Assembly (NCBI GenBank): GCA_028554795.2
Contig: CM068827.1
Location: forward strand, 138,700,493 to 138,764,492
From: Sinohyriopsis cumingii
Taxonomy: Eukaryota; Mollusca; Bivalvia; Unionida; Unionidae
Reading direction: 5' to 3'
Length of the DNA: 64,000 nt
Below the pieces are notes generated by a model, which made no database searches, was not told the origin of the DNA, and was given only the letters and a program-made list of their open reading frames with translations. Positions 50,489 through 58,819 of this stretch are shown in pieces (the stretch's first letter is position 1; the number at the start of each line of letters is the position of its first letter). A program made the position numbers and the translations under genes.

Positions 50489-51009
50489 CTGTTGAAGAAT
50501 GAAATTATTTAACTATTTTGACGTCAATAATTCAGTCGAACTAGATATTAGCATAAAATATAAAGTCAGAATTTTGGTATTAGACCTTTTAATTGGATGA
50601 TAAAATACTACAAGTATGACTGATGAAAGAGATGAGAGATGGCAAGAAATATAAAATACAAAAAAAAAAACCAAAAAAAAAAACCTGATCATCATACAGA
50701 TTTCTTCAACTTGTTGTTTGAATGTTATTTACACAAGGCTTGTGTTAATTATGATCAATTTTATGATTAAATGCTTGTATAAACTTCCATGCTCGTTTAC
50801 AAACATATATAACAGAGTCACTATCAATGTTACTTCTAATATGCATTTAGCAATATAGAACTACTATCTAATGCTGTATTAAAGCTAACGTATCAAAACA
50901 GGGAACTCAAATAGGGGCGTTATAACTGGACAGTTGGCTGGAGTCTAAAATAAATTACATTTGACATGAGTGAAGTTCACACTTGCTGATAACAAGATGA
51001 TGACAGAAG
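50489..51009. other. Intronic sequence, no gene recognised
   Basis: AT-rich with two A8-10 runs near 50660-50683. Confidence 0.4.
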
Positions 51010-51650
51010 TAGTAAATGGGGATACCGTAGGGACTAGGGGACTTATCATTAAAAACATGGGTTTTGTACCGTAGGGACTATAGGAAAAAATCCGTTGTAC
51101 TATAGGGACAACATAATGTTATTTTCCCATAGTCCCTAGAGTACAAATAACTTTACAAAAAATCATAGGTATTATAGGGACAAGGAAATTGAACATGGGG
51201 GGAAAATAACATTAGTTTCCCATTGTGGCTCTACAGTCCCAAGGGAATGGAACATGGATGGGTTTGTATAGGGACAGTGGAAATGTAACATAGGAATACA
51301 GGACCGGTACTTGGGGGACAATGGGACTGTAACATGGTGGGTTTGTCTAGGGACAATGGGACTTTAACATGGGTGGGACTATAGAGAGACAAAAGGTATT
51401 AGGACTGTCTAGGGACAATGGTAAAAATCACGCTAGAAACAAAACAAACTCTTGCTTTACTATTCACAAGCCCCTAACCAGGGTGTATTGCCTATGTTAA
51501 ATTTCACCTTGTCGCCAGGGACTGTCTAGCGACAATGGGAATTTAACATGGGAATTTGAACAGGGATGGGTCTGTATAGCGACAAGGGAAAATGAACATG
51601 GGAATATATCTTGGGTTTGCATAGCGTCAAGGGAAAATGAACATGGGAGA
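51010..51650. repeat. Degenerate G-rich minisatellite
   Basis: Irregular copies of CTAGGGACAATGGGACTTTAACATGG-type units (core GGGACAATGGGA). The start reads TAGGGACTA-rich and the unit length drifts. Confidence 0.75.
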
Positions 51651-52440
51651 TGGAAATAACACAGACAAGAGACAAAAACTGAGTTGACAAGCCAAATCTA
51701 ACCCCAAGCCCTATTATCCACATAGAAGGGGAAGGTTAAATAACCACACACTCTACTATCCACACAAACGTACCTGAGGGCATACAAAACCCAATCATAT
51801 ACTATCAACACAAACGTACGTGAAGGCATACAAAACCCAATCATATACTTTCTACACACGCTAATCAGCCAAATCAAACCTTAATCTACGATCCACACAC
51901 GCTAAGCAGCCAAATCAAACCCCAGTATTCTATTCACACGCTGACAAGTTAAAAACATAACCACAATCTATGGGCAGGGTTATACAGTGCAATGTCACTC
52001 GCGTCATTCTTCAACATTGTTACAATTTTTTTTCCGAACGTGTGTTTTGGTTTTAGATTTCAGAGTTAACCATAAGCAGGGTTATACAGCGCAATGTCAC
52101 TCGCGTCATTCTTGAAAAAGCCTTGTGTTTGTTTCCTTTCTTGAAAAAACGGTAGATCTAAGGTTAGAATTTTTCCGTGACACATTGCAGTGCCAAAATA
52201 AAGAGAAAGCTACGATACCTGAATTGTACAAGCTCGTCCACTCCAGATTTTATTTCATCCACCGATTTACTGATTTACAATTTGTAAGGATGTAAGTGTT
52301 TCAAAAAAAAAAAAATAAAAAAAAAAATTACATGACAAACGGAACATTTCACAGAAATAGGGTGACTACTGGTCACAATTTTGGAGAGGTATCTTCACAC
52401 GGGAACGGATACCTTTAAGATTTCAAACAACACTACTATG

Positions 52441-52474
<34 letters not shown>

Positions 52475-53210
52475 ATTCCTACTGTAGAACATATCAAGAC
52501 ACTTACGTTTGTTTTTACAGTCTATTTTCATGAAGAAAGATTCAAAGAAACACTCATTCCACTCAGATAATCACAGCCATAGAAAAATTTCACCATTATT
52601 AAATATCACCAGAGTGAATTGCAGATTTAGGCAACTAAAATTCTCTCCTTTTTTGATAACGTGGATGGAAAGTTCTCACAGAATAGTTCATCCAAAATAT
52701 GCAGTGATGTATTAGACTATAAAACTGATACAGTTTCTGCGGGATCGCCCAGGGTACGATTGCTCTTGCGTTAATTTTACTTTTTTTAATTATTTTATTA
52801 ATCGACTAGCAGTGAGACACGACTTATCTCGACACTGTGTGAAGAGATACTGAAGTCAATTCGTAGTGAACGCGGTCAGAAAATAAGTCTAGCCAATGAA
52901 ATCGTTCATGATGAGCGATGCATTGTTTTGTTCGAAGTTAGTGTGGCAAAATAATGCCCACGCTCTTGCAATGTTACCATTGCAGTAGCAGCAGAGAGGG
53001 CGAACAGACCATATAATTCCGACAAACAAATAAAACAAACAAAAAATAAAATCTCGTAGAAAGGTCCAGATTTTCACAAATAAACGTTTCCTTGAGATGA
53101 TTTTATTTTTTGTTGAAACCAACCCCATCAATAAAACCCTAGCTTGAAAAGGTAGCTGAAAAAATAAAGTACTCTACGTATTTATTTATTTTTTTGGTTT
53201 AATTACTGGA
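51651..53210. other. Repeat-bearing stretch left of the viral genes
   Basis: Two ~50-bp copies containing CCACACAAACGTAC-TGA-GGCATACAAAACCCAATCA lie at 51756-51850. A 38-bp direct repeat with one mismatch lies at 51974-52011 and 52076-52113 (ACTCGCGTCATTCTT end). A (GA)n microsatellite lies at 52442-52471. No gene. The left boundary of the viral element is probably inside or near this stretch, but I see no clear terminal inverted repeat. Confidence 0.55.
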
Positions 53211-53244
53211 CTACCAACGTTGGTAGGCGCCCTCTCTGCTGCTA
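52986..53244. repeat. 17-bp inverted repeat plus 16-bp palindrome upstream of the viral genes
   Basis: TAGCAGCAGAGAGGGCG at 52986-53002 is the exact inverse of 53228-53244. Immediately inside the right arm is a perfect palindrome, CTACCAACGTTGGTAG (53211-53226). The first viral ATG is 33 bp downstream at 53277. Confidence 0.85.
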
Positions 53245-53276
53245 TATTAATTAAAAAATTGTTATGTTAAAAAATA

Positions 53277-54353
53277 ATGGTACATCCAGAATCTCATACT
53301 GCAAGAATAGCACGAGAACGATTAGAAGCAATCAAAAAATTTCTTCCCGTGCGAGATTCATTTAGAAAAAATCTACAAGCATGGCAAGAAGCACGAGTTG
53401 AGTACGAAGAGGACACTAAAAAACTGTTTAAGCCCGTCACTGCAGCTACTGAGAAAGTTACAACAGTCATCAAAGAGGATCTTCTTCCGGTATCAAAACA
53501 AACAGCGGAACAAACCGCAAAAATAGCAAGAAGAACTAAACAAACAAAGAAGATTTTACGAGATCTTCCACCTGGCATAGCCAGGGAAATAGCTGCGGCT
53601 CAACCTCCACCTGTCGGCGAAGAAGTACTTGAAAGAATCGGAAAACTTCGTACTGAAGTCGCCGACGTGCAAAAAGAGCATGCACGTAAACCCGAACCAG
53701 TAGAAGTAAACGTGGAATTGATTGCAAAATTTAGGGAAGGAGTTATTGAAGAAATTAGAAATACTAAAGAAGAACAATTACCCGAGGTAATATTAAATAT
53801 CATATTTAATAAATCTAGTATTTTAAAACCCCGTCATGAAAAAATAAATGATGATAATCTTATTAAATATATATATCGCTTATATTACAACAAAAAACAA
53901 GCTAGAGGTCAAAAATATGAAATTATTAAAGAAGAAGTAGAAAAACTTAGAGGGGTACTGAAACAACAAGAACAACTCTCCCAGTATCAGCTTCCTCCAC
54001 CTTTACAACGTAAAAAAATTTCTGCGCCGGCAATGACATATTCACCGGTAGAATCACCACATGGATTTCGAAAAAGTGACCCCCCGGTCACCACTGAAGT
54101 ACTTTCTCCGGTAATGCAACCACCAGTATTTAAAACACCTCAAGATGAACCTAAAACAGGATCTGGTTTATGTCCTGATAATATCATTAATGATGTGTCA
54201 CGGTTAGAGGTTCTCATAGGAGGAAAACGTGCTGGAAATAATTCACCAGAAATAATTAATGAAGCATCTGATATTTGTCGGCGATTATTTCAAGGTGGTA
54301 TCATGGATATTGGAGTTTACCGAGAACTTATCGATGAACTTGTTGATGACTAG
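53277..54353 (+). CDS. Viral coiled-coil protein of unknown role
   Basis: 358 residues, hydrophilic. Residues ~1-170 are rich in Lys, Arg, Glu and Ala with heptad-like spacing (long helical or coiled coil); a short AT-rich helical segment follows. Residues ~235-295 are Pro/Gln-rich with a basic QRKK patch, and a compact acidic C-terminus closes the protein. It starts at the first ATG after an AT-rich leader (TTAAAAAATA) and heads the plus-strand run. Proteins of this build sit at the same place in related mollusc/cnidarian elements as I remember them, but I know no function. A core, scaffold or DNA-binding role would fit. AATAAA lies just past the stop (54360-54365). Confidence 0.75.
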   Translation: MVHPESHTARIARERLEAIKKFLPVRDSFRKNLQAWQEARVEYEEDTKKLFKPVTAATEKVTTVIKEDLLPVSKQTAEQTAKIARRTKQTKKILRDLPPGIAREIAAAQPPPVGEEVLERIGKLRTEVADVQKEHARKPEPVEVNVELIAKFREGVIEEIRNTKEEQLPEVILNIIFNKSSILKPRHEKINDDNLIKYIYRLYYNKKQARGQKYEIIKEEVEKLRGVLKQQEQLSQYQLPPPLQRKKISAPAMTYSPVESPHGFRKSDPPVTTEVLSPVMQPPVFKTPQDEPKTGSGLCPDNIINDVSRLEVLIGGKRAGNNSPEIINEASDICRRLFQGGIMDIGVYRELIDELVDD

Positions 54354-54359
54354 TTGTTA

Positions 54360-54365
54360 AATAAA
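54360..54365 (+). terminator. AATAAA polyadenylation-type signal after gene 1
   Basis: AATAAA seven bases beyond the TAG of the 358-residue gene; a second one follows within 15 bp. It suggests gene 1 can be transcribed separately from the capsid genes. Confidence 0.4.
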
Positions 54366-54544
54366 TGGTAAATAAAAATAAGATGATCATACATAATAAT
54401 CATCGTAAACCCATGCAGGTCAGAGCGGTAAACTGACGATTACCAATCTACAGAGCTACTTACGGAGATGGACTTGGTGATGTTATTCAGGGATTATTTA
54501 CAAGAATAGCCCCAAAAGTAGCACCCGTTGCAAAACAATTATCG

Positions 54545-54817
54545 ATGAAAGCTATTGATATTGTTCGTGATAAAGCTCCTAGTGCAATTGTCAATGTTGC
54601 TGGTAAGGCGTTCTCGGCGATCAAAGAAAGACTAGCACGATTATTGCGACGAAAACAACAACCACCGGTGAAACTGGCAAGTACTGAAATTATGCCAGCA
54701 GACGTAAGTAAAATAATAAATCAGGCTGCAAATCAAAAACTAGCGGCGATATCTGAAGAAGCAGAAAAAAATATAACAGCAAATTTAATAGCAGGAAGCG
54801 GTCTTCGTCGACGATGA
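54545..54817 (+). CDS. Small basic pX-like virion protein, N-terminus uncertain
   Basis: 90 residues from the first ATG, rich in Ala, Lys and Arg, with a basic RLLRRKQQ patch (~35-42) and a closing GSGLRRR. The same frame is open upstream to a TGA at 54434-54436. The stretch 54437-54544 encodes a glycine-rich YGDGLGDVIQGLF motif then RIAPKVAPVAKQL, which looks like the usual beginning of small core/minor capsid proteins in adenovirus-like elements. The real start may therefore lie upstream, beyond the stop or by another route, and this copy could be broken. It ends 14 bp before the capsid gene. The pX-like role is inferred from composition and position. Confidence 0.6.
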   Translation: MKAIDIVRDKAPSAIVNVAGKAFSAIKERLARLLRRKQQPPVKLASTEIMPADVSKIINQAANQKLAAISEEAEKNITANLIAGSGLRRR

Positions 54818-54831
54818 TCATCATTTGAAAA

Positions 54832-56298
54832 ATGGTAACTATAATAAAAATGTTCAGGCGCGAATCAGACCCAGCATTTGATATGGAGGCACCTGTCCTT
54901 AAGTATGAATCTATACGTGATTATCAGTTTTATTCTTATGACGCAAGACAACCAAATCAGCGGGGGAGAATCGAATTACAGGTTCAGGATACAAGTAGAT
55001 ATTTCTTGCCCGCTGAGGCGTTTATTGAAGTAGAAGGTAGACTTGTAAAGGGGGATGATACGCCATATGGTGACAATCTGCGTGTTGGTTTTGTCAATAA
55101 CGGGATTATGGCGTTGTTTGATAGCGCCACATATATGATTGACGGAAAAAATATTGAATCAATTCAGAAGGATGTCGATGTTGCTACAACAATAATTGGT
55201 CTGGCGAGATATTCTGACGACTTCACAAGATCAGCTGGTCCAACAATGATGTTCGCTAAAGATATCACCGACAACGCCAACCATTATCAATATATCAAGT
55301 TACTCACACCACGGGATACTTCTGTTGCCAATCAGTTAGAAGCTGCCTGGCCAGACCGTGAAGGTAGACCAGCAGCTGAATTTGAAATCATAAAAAGTGT
55401 TAATGCGACTTACAACCTAGGATTTGCAACACGCCGAGCAGCGCTGCTAGGAGATAATAGAAATTTTTCATGTGCAATTCCATTATCTCACATCTTTGGA
55501 TTTTGCAGAAATGTTAGAAAGGTCATCTTTGGAGCTAAACACACAATTGTGTTCGTAAGAAAAGGTGATGATAATGATGCAATCTGGCGAGGTGCTGGTG
55601 TTGCTGATGCTGGTAAAGTAAATATAACAAAACTATCATTTTGGATGCCAGTAATGACACCATCAATTACTGAGGAACAAAAATTACTCTCTTTTATGGA
55701 TCAAGGCGGTAAATCATTGCTATCATGGTTAACAGTAACCACAGATGCTATTCAAAGTAATGTTAATGGTTTATTTACATGGCATATAGCATCACAGCAA
55801 GGTGTTTCTGCACCACGACATATTTTTATTGCGCTGCAAGATAATGCTCGGACGAATAATCAAGAACGTTCACATATGATATTTGACAACCTTGGAGTTA
55901 ATGAAGTTTACTTACGGATAAATGGACATCAAGAACCAACTGAAGATATATTGTTAAATTTTGATCAAAATCATGTAGCGCGTGCATATCATCGTTTAAT
56001 GTCATTCATGGGACGTGATCAAAATATAGATACTGGTTTGCAAATATCACAATTAGATTTCAGAACTTTATATCCGATTTATTACTTTTCGTTGGAACAT
56101 CTTGATTTATCCAAGCAATCTGTCGTTGATATACACTTTCGAGCTCGTGTTACTAACCCTCCTCCTGATATAGCTGGTCCACCTCTTATTCGAGGCACCT
56201 ACAGAGCAATTGCGGTCATACTTAGCGATAAAGCCATGTTACTTGAAGGCGGTAGTGGTCGAATGAGGGTCGTTGATGCACAAGTGGAAAATATTTAA
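54832..56298 (+). CDS. Probable major capsid protein (double jelly-roll)
   Basis: 488 residues from ATG 54832; Met7 (54850, MFRRESDP) is an alternative start. The sequence is beta-rich. Landmarks: VLKYESIRDYQFYSY (~24-38), a central IPLSHIFGFCRNVRKVIFG then HTIVFVRKGDDNDAIW block (~215-250), and YPIYYFSLEHLDLSKQS (~401-417). These blocks are shared with capsid-sized proteins of Polinton/PLV-type elements in invertebrate genomes. Length fits a single hexon-like subunit that trimerises to build the icosahedral shell. No frameshift or stop. Its neighbours (protease, pX-like, penton-like genes) support the call. I infer the fold from family resemblance and cannot show it directly. Confidence 0.8.
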   Translation: MVTIIKMFRRESDPAFDMEAPVLKYESIRDYQFYSYDARQPNQRGRIELQVQDTSRYFLPAEAFIEVEGRLVKGDDTPYGDNLRVGFVNNGIMALFDSATYMIDGKNIESIQKDVDVATTIIGLARYSDDFTRSAGPTMMFAKDITDNANHYQYIKLLTPRDTSVANQLEAAWPDREGRPAAEFEIIKSVNATYNLGFATRRAALLGDNRNFSCAIPLSHIFGFCRNVRKVIFGAKHTIVFVRKGDDNDAIWRGAGVADAGKVNITKLSFWMPVMTPSITEEQKLLSFMDQGGKSLLSWLTVTTDAIQSNVNGLFTWHIASQQGVSAPRHIFIALQDNARTNNQERSHMIFDNLGVNEVYLRINGHQEPTEDILLNFDQNHVARAYHRLMSFMGRDQNIDTGLQISQLDFRTLYPIYYFSLEHLDLSKQSVVDIHFRARVTNPPPDIAGPPLIRGTYRAIAVILSDKAMLLEGGSGRMRVVDAQVENI

Positions 56299-56320
56299 TC
56301 ATGTTATTTAGAAAAATATA

Positions 56321-56330
56321 TTTTATATAA
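56321..56330 (+). promoter_or_regulatory. TATA-like sequence at the protease gene start
   Basis: TTTTATATAA ends two bases before ATG 56333. Similar AT blocks hug the starts at 53277, 58334, 60175 and, on the minus strand, 63768. They may be promoter elements or simply AT-rich spacers. Confidence 0.3.
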
Positions 56331-56332
56331 AA

Positions 56333-57253
56333 ATGTCGTATGGTCATGTTAATGTTACTCTGACTCCTGGTCAGGTAAAAAAGCTTCAATCAAAAATCGC
56401 CAACAAATGCGGAACTAAAATATCACTAAAACGAGATCAGATTAGTGGTGGTCCAAACAAATTATCGTTGACAAATAATCAGATTAAACATTTCAATAAA
56501 GCCCTAGAATCAAAAACCGGAGTTCAAATACATCTTTCTCCGAGCGCTATAAAAGATATGGTTAAAATAGGTGGATTTTTCCCACTATTAGCTGCAATAC
56601 CAGCACTACTTGCAGCAAAAGCTGCTGCGTTACCTGCGATAGCCGCAGCTGCTGCACCGGCGTTAGCAAAAGCTGCTGCGTTAGGTGTTGCTGAAGCGGC
56701 GGGTAAAAAAGTTTTCGAAAAAATTACTGGTGGACGATATAACAAAAAAAAAAGGACGCGGTCTAAGATTACCCGGATCTCGCTGGGGGAGAGGTCTGAG
56801 GCTTCCAGTTTAGACACTCCAGCATCAAATTTTGATTTACTTGATGTCGCTAAAAAATTAAAAATAAAAGCCTTTAGAGGTGTTTTTATGCGAGATCAAT
56901 TACCAAAACAACCAAACAAACTCGAAACGGGTATTATTAATCTAGACTCGAATTCAGGACCCGGTACTCATTGGGTATCATACGCGGTTGATCCACGTGG
57001 AATCGTTTATTTTGATTCGTATGGGTTAGCTCCACCCGTTGAATTTATCAAGTATGTCGCACCACTCCATGCAAGAACCAGAGGTTGTAAAGTTTGGTAT
57101 TCAACGTTACCCACACAAACAATGACAGATCCGCCAATATGTGGCCGTGAAGTAATTAATGTACTCGACGCTATATCAAAATCATCCAAACCACCACATA
57201 AAGTCGTGCATGATTATACAAGTAACCGATTCGTTGCGCGTAAAGCGTTTTAA
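56333..57253 (+). CDS. pX/pVI-like region fused to adenain-type cysteine protease
   Basis: 306 residues. Part 1 (~1-140): two degenerate repeats of an LTxxQxKK...GxxIxLS pattern, then a hydrophobic Ala/Leu-rich helix (~80-115) and a basic tail, as in small membrane-active or core proteins of adenovirus-like elements. Part 2 (~165-306) is the maturation protease: FRGVFMRDQLP, PGTHWVSY with catalytic His213, YFDSYG with Asp228, Gln262 for the oxyanion hole and PPICG with Cys270. This matches the His/acid/Cys order of adenain (C5 family), which cleaves precursors in the assembling particle. The parts join across a run of ten A (56744-56753). In the +1 frame the first part instead ends after 19 codons carrying GRGLRLP twice, at TAG 56811-56813. 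The protease has no suitable ATG of its own. Confidence 0.85.
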   Translation: MSYGHVNVTLTPGQVKKLQSKIANKCGTKISLKRDQISGGPNKLSLTNNQIKHFNKALESKTGVQIHLSPSAIKDMVKIGGFFPLLAAIPALLAAKAAALPAIAAAAAPALAKAAALGVAEAAGKKVFEKITGGRYNKKKRTRSKITRISLGERSEASSLDTPASNFDLLDVAKKLKIKAFRGVFMRDQLPKQPNKLETGIINLDSNSGPGTHWVSYAVDPRGIVYFDSYGLAPPVEFIKYVAPLHARTRGCKVWYSTLPTQTMTDPPICGREVINVLDAISKSSKPPHKVVHDYTSNRFVARKAF

Positions 57254-57271
57254 ACAACAGGTCTTATTGTA

Positions 57272-58327
57272 ATGGTTGATATTTACGGAAGATCTTCTTC
57301 TACCAGTAAGAAAATAAAATCTGACATTGATCTGTCGAAGTACGCAACTAAAGATGAACTTGCTGATATCATGAACCTGGCTGGAGTTGACCCAGATGAA
57401 GTTGTTATTTTTCAGGATCGATATGGTAAACTAAAAACGAGCAATATTAAATGGAATGATATAGTTCGACGAGTACTCGGTGCAGTTACAGATAATATTC
57501 CTGTGTTTACTGACAGCGGCAAAATCAGGGATTCAAGTATATCATTTACAACCATCAGAGATGAAATTGCAAGAAGCGTTGATAATCGTGTGAGAAACAC
57601 CGGCGACACAATGACGGGTGAACTCAGCATGAACGGAAATAAAATAGTAGTTTTAAGAGATCCAACATCCGGTGAAGATGCTGCAACGAAAAAGTATGTT
57701 GACATTAGCTATGGTACCGTAGATAATAAATTATCCACGCTGCGGGCTGAGTATGACGTTCACGTGGGCGCTTTTGCAAGATTTCGTAGAAACCATCAAA
57801 GAACCGCAGAAGAATTCTTCGGCACTCCGTTTGTCGTTGACATAAATCTCGCTGATATCAAAACCAACATTGACACAATCGAACAAACACAGCAAGATAT
57901 CAAAACCAACATTGACACGATCAAGCAAACACAGCAAAACGTAGTAGCGGGAATTCCTGAGATCGTTAACAAAACCAACTTGATTAAAATTCCAACCGGA
58001 ATAACTCCCGGACATATCACAAACATCGCATACACAGTATCATCGGGATTTGCAACATGGTCGCAGCAAAATAATACTATCAAATATACCGCAACAGTCA
58101 CTGGCGTGTACAGGTTGTCCGTGTTCAGTGCTGCGCGATTTGAAATATTTACAACGTTTCCATGGCGTCATTCCACCGACAGGTTTTCCGGGGTTGTATC
58201 TATTATATTAAATAGCGGAACCGAAGAAACATTTATCCTGGAAGCAGCTGATAAGAAATTAACCGCAACATCTTACTGGTGGTGTTTGGAATTTGTAGCT
58301 GAAACACCTCAATTGGTTACTGCATAA
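57272..58327 (+). CDS. Trimeric fibre/attachment protein with phage-tail-fibre motif
   Basis: 351 residues. The N-terminus has a KKIKSDIDLSKYATKDEL segment. Residues ~110-150 hold NTGDTMTGELSMNGNKI and DAATKKYVD, the classic repeat of phage and aquatic-virus tail fibres. Residues ~195-222 are two exact-length 14-residue repeats (DIKTNIDTIEQTQQ type; 42-bp DNA repeats at 57854-57895 and 57896-57937), forming a two-heptad coiled coil. The last ~105 residues are beta-rich with Trp/Tyr and hydrophobic alternation (YTATVTGVYRLSVF), resembling a C1q/TNF-like trimeric head. The likely role is host attachment at the capsid vertex, inferred from architecture. It begins 18 bp after the protease gene. 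Confidence 0.75.
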   Translation: MVDIYGRSSSTSKKIKSDIDLSKYATKDELADIMNLAGVDPDEVVIFQDRYGKLKTSNIKWNDIVRRVLGAVTDNIPVFTDSGKIRDSSISFTTIRDEIARSVDNRVRNTGDTMTGELSMNGNKIVVLRDPTSGEDAATKKYVDISYGTVDNKLSTLRAEYDVHVGAFARFRRNHQRTAEEFFGTPFVVDINLADIKTNIDTIEQTQQDIKTNIDTIKQTQQNVVAGIPEIVNKTNLIKIPTGITPGHITNIAYTVSSGFATWSQQNNTIKYTATVTGVYRLSVFSAARFEIFTTFPWRHSTDRFSGVVSIILNSGTEETFILEAADKKLTATSYWWCLEFVAETPQLVTA

Positions 58328-58333
58328 AAATAT

Positions 58334-58819
58334 ATGGATGGTGCACAATACAGGTACAATCAAGCGCGTGAATGGCAGGCGGCGCTAAAAGATCAAGTCG
58401 AACAATATACAGTAAAAGTAAAAAAATATCGACGACGATTAGTTATCGTCGACGTGATTGTTTATTCAGTATCCGCTGCTGTTGCTGGAACGGGTGTTAT
58501 ATTATCAGCGGTGACAATGATGGCACCAGTAGCTGTAACTATTTGTATTTCAGCGGCAACAACTACTGCAGGTGTGCTTAATATCATCGCAAAAAAAATA
58601 TGTACTTGCACGAACGAAAAATTATCCGATTACATAATAAAATTACACACAGCGACGGTAGCATACTCGAAATTATCCTCGTTGTTATCAGCGAGTCTCA
58701 GTGATGGAATTATATCTGATTTCGAGTTTTCAATGATAACTAAAATATACGACGAAGGTATCGGTATTAAAGATAAAAGTATTAATAATGACAGAATTAC
58801 TCCAGCAGATCGTGACTAA
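58334..58819 (+). CDS. Two-helix membrane protein of the virion cluster
   Basis: 161 residues. A basic amphipathic start (VKKYRRR at ~31-37) precedes two membrane-grade helices (~39-60 and ~66-90, rich in Val, Ala, Gly, Ile). Cysteines (CTCT) and a soluble helical tail follow, with LSSLLSASLSDGIISDFEFSMI, an 'activated by D-G-x-I-S-D-x-E-F' segment I remember from similar small proteins of invertebrate Polinton-like elements. The role is unknown; an inner membrane-active or vertex protein would fit. It starts only 6 bp after the fibre gene, and its last 32 nt overlap the start of the next gene in another frame. Confidence 0.65.
   Translation: MDGAQYRYNQAREWQAALKDQVEQYTVKVKKYRRRLVIVDVIVYSVSAAVAGTGVILSAVTMMAPVAVTICISAATTTAGVLNIIAKKICTCTNEKLSDYIIKLHTATVAYSKLSSLLSASLSDGIISDFEFSMITKIYDEGIGIKDKSINNDRITPADRD

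Noticed and set aside
52509..52715. 68-codon plus frame and 52889-53131 minus frame left of the viral genes
   Set aside because: No family resemblance, no leader or operon context, ordinary AT-rich DNA.
53294..53803. Several 60-100-codon minus frames inside the first viral gene, and similar ones at 56524, 57412, 57731, 57796 and 59657
   Set aside because: Shadows of the plus-strand genes: antisense, overlapping, no family features.
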